A DNA stretch of 64,000 bases, from positions 122,058 to 186,057 of the forward strand of contig VGHE01000007.1 in NCBI GenBank assembly GCA_016868315.1, in the 5' to 3' direction. Positions 61,455-64,000 of the stretch are shown one piece after another. The notes beneath the pieces are model-generated. The model was not told the origin of the DNA and did no database searches. It saw nothing but the letters and a program-made list of their open reading frames with translations. The position numbers and the translations under genes were made by a program. The DNA is from Betaproteobacteria bacterium (GTDB lineage Bacteria; Bdellovibrionota_B; Oligoflexia; Silvanigrellales; Silvanigrellaceae). The stretch's first letter is position 1, and each line of letters opens with the position of its first letter.

Positions 61455-62695
61455 TGGCTTTTTTCCGTAAAGAGTCGGGTGATTGCGAGCGCTGCATCCG
61501 CCTTGGAGTTGAGCTCAATTTTCTTGCCCGACTTGCAAACAAGAATACCCATGTGCTGAGCACTTGCTCCGAAGGCTGCGTCGCTCCAATTCCAGTAAAC
61601 ACCATCGAGACTCATTTTCTCAAGCAGTGCTGTTGCCTTCGTGCTCTCCTGCGGAGAATTAGAGTTGGTGAATTTGCATGCCAATTTGAAAGGGATTTTT
61701 GACAGTGATGCGAGTTCGATGAGTTTTGGGAGCTTCTTCAATTTTAACTCGAGTTGCAGAGCATCGCTGGGAATTTTCTCAAAATGCGGGGTCTCTGGGG
61801 CGTAGTCCGAAATGGCGGCCAAGTGGAATAGAGCATCGAAGCCTTTTGTGTTGTTTTCGTTGCTCAGCCAGGAGGAAAGGTCATCGAAAAAGGGCGTGCT
61901 GTGGATTTTTAGCCCCGTACACTCCGGAAGTGATGTCTGCACAGCGCCGCACAGTCCAACGACTTCTTTGCCCTGCTCGAGGAGATGCCTGATGACTTTG
62001 CTACCCAACACTCCGGTTGAATAATTTGATAAGGCACGCGCGGAATCGATGCGCGCCAATGTGCCACCGAATGTGACCAACACCCTCTCCGCAGTCAGAC
62101 CTGCATTCAATCTACGGGTACGGTTGAACCTGAAGGCGACCTCCAGTGCGAGCGCTTCGGGTAAAGGTGATTTCCACTTGCCTTCCTCGACTCGTGGCTG
62201 GATGAGTTCAACTCCTTTGTAGCTTCCCAGAAGGTCAATATTCCGGAGGAACGCAGGCGACTCGCGCAGGGAGTCGTGCATGGTCGGACAGAAAAAAACA
62301 GGCTTTTTGAGACCAAGTGCGCTTTGTATGAATGTAGTACAGGCGTCTGGGCAAATCCCCAGGGCGGCCTTTGAGATGAGGTCGGCGGTTGCTGGAAGAA
62401 CCAGAACCACGTCCTCATTTGATGCTATATGCTCTGCGAGTCCGGTTGAATTGCAGACAACCGGAAAAGTGCTCGCCCATTCCAGTGCATCTTTACCGAC
62501 AAATCGAAGCGCATTTTCGGTTGCGAAAACGTGAACACGTGCGCCCATGCGGCGCAGTTCACGGATGATGCGCGGTGTTTCAATTGCGGCGATGCCTCCT
62601 CCAATACAGAGCGCAACGCGGACGCCTTCGAGGCAATCGGTGTTTCGCGTGACTTCCAGGTCGTCCATTTTTTGGGGAGCAGATTCTCTATTCAA
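61451..62695 (-). CDS. coaBC: Phosphopantothenoylcysteine decarboxylase/ligase, archaeal-like variant
   Basis: Two steps of coenzyme A synthesis. The 414-residue protein has the CoaC flavodoxin-like part (about 24-185) with GGGIAAIE, catalytic-type His89 in LAEHI, and PATADLISKAA. The bacterial PAMN motif is replaced by PTMH (137-140) and the flap reads PRVEEGKWK, the arrangement seen in archaeal-type proteins. The CoaB part (about 200-414) has LVTFGGTLARIDSAR, NYSTGVLGSK and the KLKK motif. It overlaps plsC by 4 bases. Confidence 0.88.
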   Translation of the reverse strand: MNRESAPQKMDDLEVTRNTDCLEGVRVALCIGGGIAAIETPRIIRELRRMGARVHVFATENALRFVGKDALEWASTFPVVCNSTGLAEHIASNEDVVLVLPATADLISKAALGICPDACTTFIQSALGLKKPVFFCPTMHDSLRESPAFLRNIDLLGSYKGVELIQPRVEEGKWKSPLPEALALEVAFRFNRTRRLNAGLTAERVLVTFGGTLARIDSARALSNYSTGVLGSKVIRHLLEQGKEVVGLCGAVQTSLPECTGLKIHSTPFFDDLSSWLSNENNTKGFDALFHLAAISDYAPETPHFEKIPSDALQLELKLKKLPKLIELASLSKIPFKLACKFTNSNSPQESTKATALLEKMSLDGVYWNWSDAAFGASAQHMGILVCKSGKKIELNSKADAALAITRLFTEKSQ

Positions 62696-62792
62696 GGTCG
62701 TCCGTCCTTCTGCGCAAAAAAGTTGTAGGAGTGGTCACTGGGTGCTAGAAGCCGCCCCACATGATGGGTCGTTCTTACAGCGAGGCACAACT

Positions 62793-63713
62793 ATGTATCA
62801 TTCACAGAGAATTCTAAACAGCTCAAGCCCTGCAACGGAAGGTGGAGAGGGTATTGTTCTCGACCTGTGGTATCAGGAGCGCCACAACGATGAAATCTCA
62901 CTTGGCCTGCATGTTAAGAAGGTGCTTGCCACCAAGCAGTCGCCTTTTCAGCGTGTCGATGTGATGGAAACAAGCGGTTTTGGCCGAATTCTGACTCTCG
63001 ATGGTCTCATGATGGTGACCGAGCGTGACGAGTTTGTCTACCATGAAATGATCGCTCATGTGCCTTGTTTGGTTCATAAAAAGCCAGAGCGCGTGCTCGT
63101 CATTGGGGGCGGAGACGGCGGAACTTTGCGGGAAGTTTTGCGCCACGATTCAGTTAAAGAAGCAGTTCTCTGCGAGATCGACCCAGAAGTTGTTTCTCTT
63201 TCCAGGCAATACCTTCCTTTCACGGCGGTTGGGCTTAATCATCCTCGCGCTAAAGTAAATATCGCCGATGGCGTTGAGTTTGTGAAAAACTCCGCAGACC
63301 ACAGTTTCGATATTGTTATCGTGGATTCCACAGATCCCATTGGCCCCGGCGTTGGATTGTTCTCTGGCGCTTTCTACAAAGAAGTTCGTCGCATTCTTAA
63401 GCCTGATGGCATCGTGATGGCTCAGTGCGAGTCGCCCTGGGAAAATGGCATCGATCTGGCGAAGGTCTACGGAAACTTGCGCGAAGTAGGTCAAGTTTGG
63501 GCCTTCTCGGGAAGTATTCCAACTTATCCGTTTGGTTTCTGGTCGTGGGCGTTCGCGAGTGCCACGGCGCATCCCTATGAAGTCATCGACATGGAGCGTG
63601 CGCGCGCTATCGAGAAGTCGACGCGCTACTATAATACGGAAATCCACAGAGGATCGTTCGCGCTTCCTAACTTCCTGAAACAGCGCCTGAAAGGTGTTGT
63701 TTCGAACGCCTGA
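62793..63713 (+). CDS. speE: Spermidine synthase
   Basis: Transfers aminopropyl from decarboxylated SAM to putrescine. ATG 62793 (GAGG upstream) gives 306 residues; the longer frame overlaps coaBC. Motifs are FGRILTLDGLMMVTERDEF, IGGGDGGTLREVLRH and IVDSTDPIGPG, the standard polyamine and dcSAM sites. speD and speA are not in this window. A tRNA gene lies 68 bases downstream. Confidence 0.95.
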   Translation: MYHSQRILNSSSPATEGGEGIVLDLWYQERHNDEISLGLHVKKVLATKQSPFQRVDVMETSGFGRILTLDGLMMVTERDEFVYHEMIAHVPCLVHKKPERVLVIGGGDGGTLREVLRHDSVKEAVLCEIDPEVVSLSRQYLPFTAVGLNHPRAKVNIADGVEFVKNSADHSFDIVIVDSTDPIGPGVGLFSGAFYKEVRRILKPDGIVMAQCESPWENGIDLAKVYGNLREVGQVWAFSGSIPTYPFGFWSWAFASATAHPYEVIDMERARAIEKSTRYYNTEIHRGSFALPNFLKQRLKGVVSNA

Positions 63714-63734
63714 AAGTTTTTTTTCGGAACGGTG

Positions 63735-63761
63735 TTGACAGCCCCCTCCGATAGGGATACA
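63735..63761 (+). promoter_or_regulatory. Candidate promoter of the initiator tRNA gene
   Basis: A perfect TTGACA (63735-63740) is followed 15 bases later by GATACA (63756-63761), a weak -10; TACACC at 63758 gives 17-base spacing instead. The tRNA begins 20-25 bases on, and a GC-rich spacer is typical of stringently controlled promoters. Confidence 0.5.
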
Positions 63762-63781
63762 CCCCGGTTCGCTCTCGATGA

Positions 63782-63857
63782 CGCGGGGTGGAGAAGTTGG
63801 TATCTCGTCGGGCTCATAACCCGAAGGCCGCAGGTTCAAGTCCTGCCCCCGCCACCA
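63782..63857 (+). tRNA. Initiator tRNA-fMet (CAU)
   Basis: A complete 76-base cloverleaf with encoded CCA. The acceptor begins CGCGGGG and ends CCCCGCC, so pair 1:72 is C-C and unpaired, the initiator hallmark. The anticodon stem TCGGG/CCCGA has the three G-C pairs required of initiators, around CTCATAA with CAT at 63815-63817. The T arm is GCAGG-TTCAAGT-CCTGC. The discriminator is A. Confidence 0.97.
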
Positions 63858-64000
63858 AATCACGGTGAGCAGCGTTCTTTGAAAAGAGAAGAAAGAAGTC
63901 ACAGAGTGCGGGAAGAGCCGTGCGAAGCGACAGAGTGATTCGAGCAGCAATGCTTGGAGAAGTTTGTAACGGACGCGCGGTTTTAACCAAATGAACGTCA
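63858..64000 (+). other. Possible rRNA operon leader at window end
   Basis: The 143 bases after the tRNA hold no good open frame. GTTCTTTGAAAA (63876-63887) resembles the boxA antitermination element found in rRNA leaders. A 16S gene may start just beyond the window; this is inference. Confidence 0.3.

Noticed and set aside
63690..63728. Terminator after speE
   Set aside because: A run of eight T is present but no stable stem precedes it.
63150..63950. 266-residue minus-strand frame containing WWRGQDLNLRPSGYEPD
   Set aside because: This is the well-known false protein read from the antisense of a tRNA gene; it also runs opposite speE.

Overview
This 64 kb window is a gap-free, very densely coded stretch of chromosome from a Gram-negative bacterium. 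The outer-membrane machinery is plentiful: a Pal lipoprotein, two OmpA-type barrels, at least seven predicted lipoproteins, MltG, a lytic transglycosylase and a proteobacterial-type YidC with a large periplasmic domain. There is also a flagellin gene. Gene order such as rpiB-glyA-nrdR-ribE and rnpA-yidD-yidC-jag-mnmE, many large unrecognised envelope proteins and a mid-range GC content suggest a deltaproteobacterium-like or Bdellovibrionota/Oligoflexia-like lineage. That placement is inference; no rRNA gene lies inside the window. I see no insertion sequence, prophage, integrase, CRISPR array or plasmid function. No stretch longer than about 300 bases lacks a gene.

Layout. 1-11 kb: the end of a lytic transglycosylase, then minus-strand methyltransferases (an RlmL-like enzyme and a PqqD-like/PRMT-like fusion) divergent from a CBS-type PLP enzyme. 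A minus-strand run follows: ppdK, a small methyltransferase and a CHASE2-adenylate/guanylate cyclase. 10.7-20 kb: housekeeping genes rpmE-prfA-prmC, glycerate kinase, acpP, rpiB-glyA-nrdR-ribE with an unknown 539-residue protein, and convergent rplY-pth. 20.6-26 kb: pal, an operon of three unknown lipoproteins, and two tandem small paralogous genes. 26-31.3 kb: the rnpA-yidD-yidC-jag-mnmE operon, without rpmH. 31.3-38 kb: an accessory envelope region with a FecR-domain protein, a membrane-anchored protein whose ribosome binding site lies in a hairpin, an unknown helical protein and an overlapping pair of OmpA-like barrels. 38-48.6 kb: peroxiredoxin, pgsA, mltG-rsm22, gshB with a lipoprotein, hmgA-murG-tsaE, and queE with an unusual QueD-like protein. 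48.7-57.6 kb: flagellin placed directly behind a 1009-residue helical-repeat protein with a HEPN-like C-terminus, then an aldehyde dehydrogenase/ABC exporter pair divergent from a membrane-anchored subtilase. 57.6-64 kb: a coaBC-plsC-phosphodiesterase-lipoprotein operon, speE and an initiator tRNA gene, probably followed by an rRNA operon leader.

Working together: the conserved genes cover translation (rpmE, prfA, prmC, pth, rplY, mnmE, tsaE, RNA methyltransferases), cell wall and membrane building (murG, mltG, pgsA, plsC, acpP, yidC) and cofactors (ribE, coaBC, queE). The most novel material is the HEPN/flagellin pair, the lipoprotein trio, the tandem small paralogs, the PRMT-like fusion and the putative RNA switch before the 32517-33545 gene.
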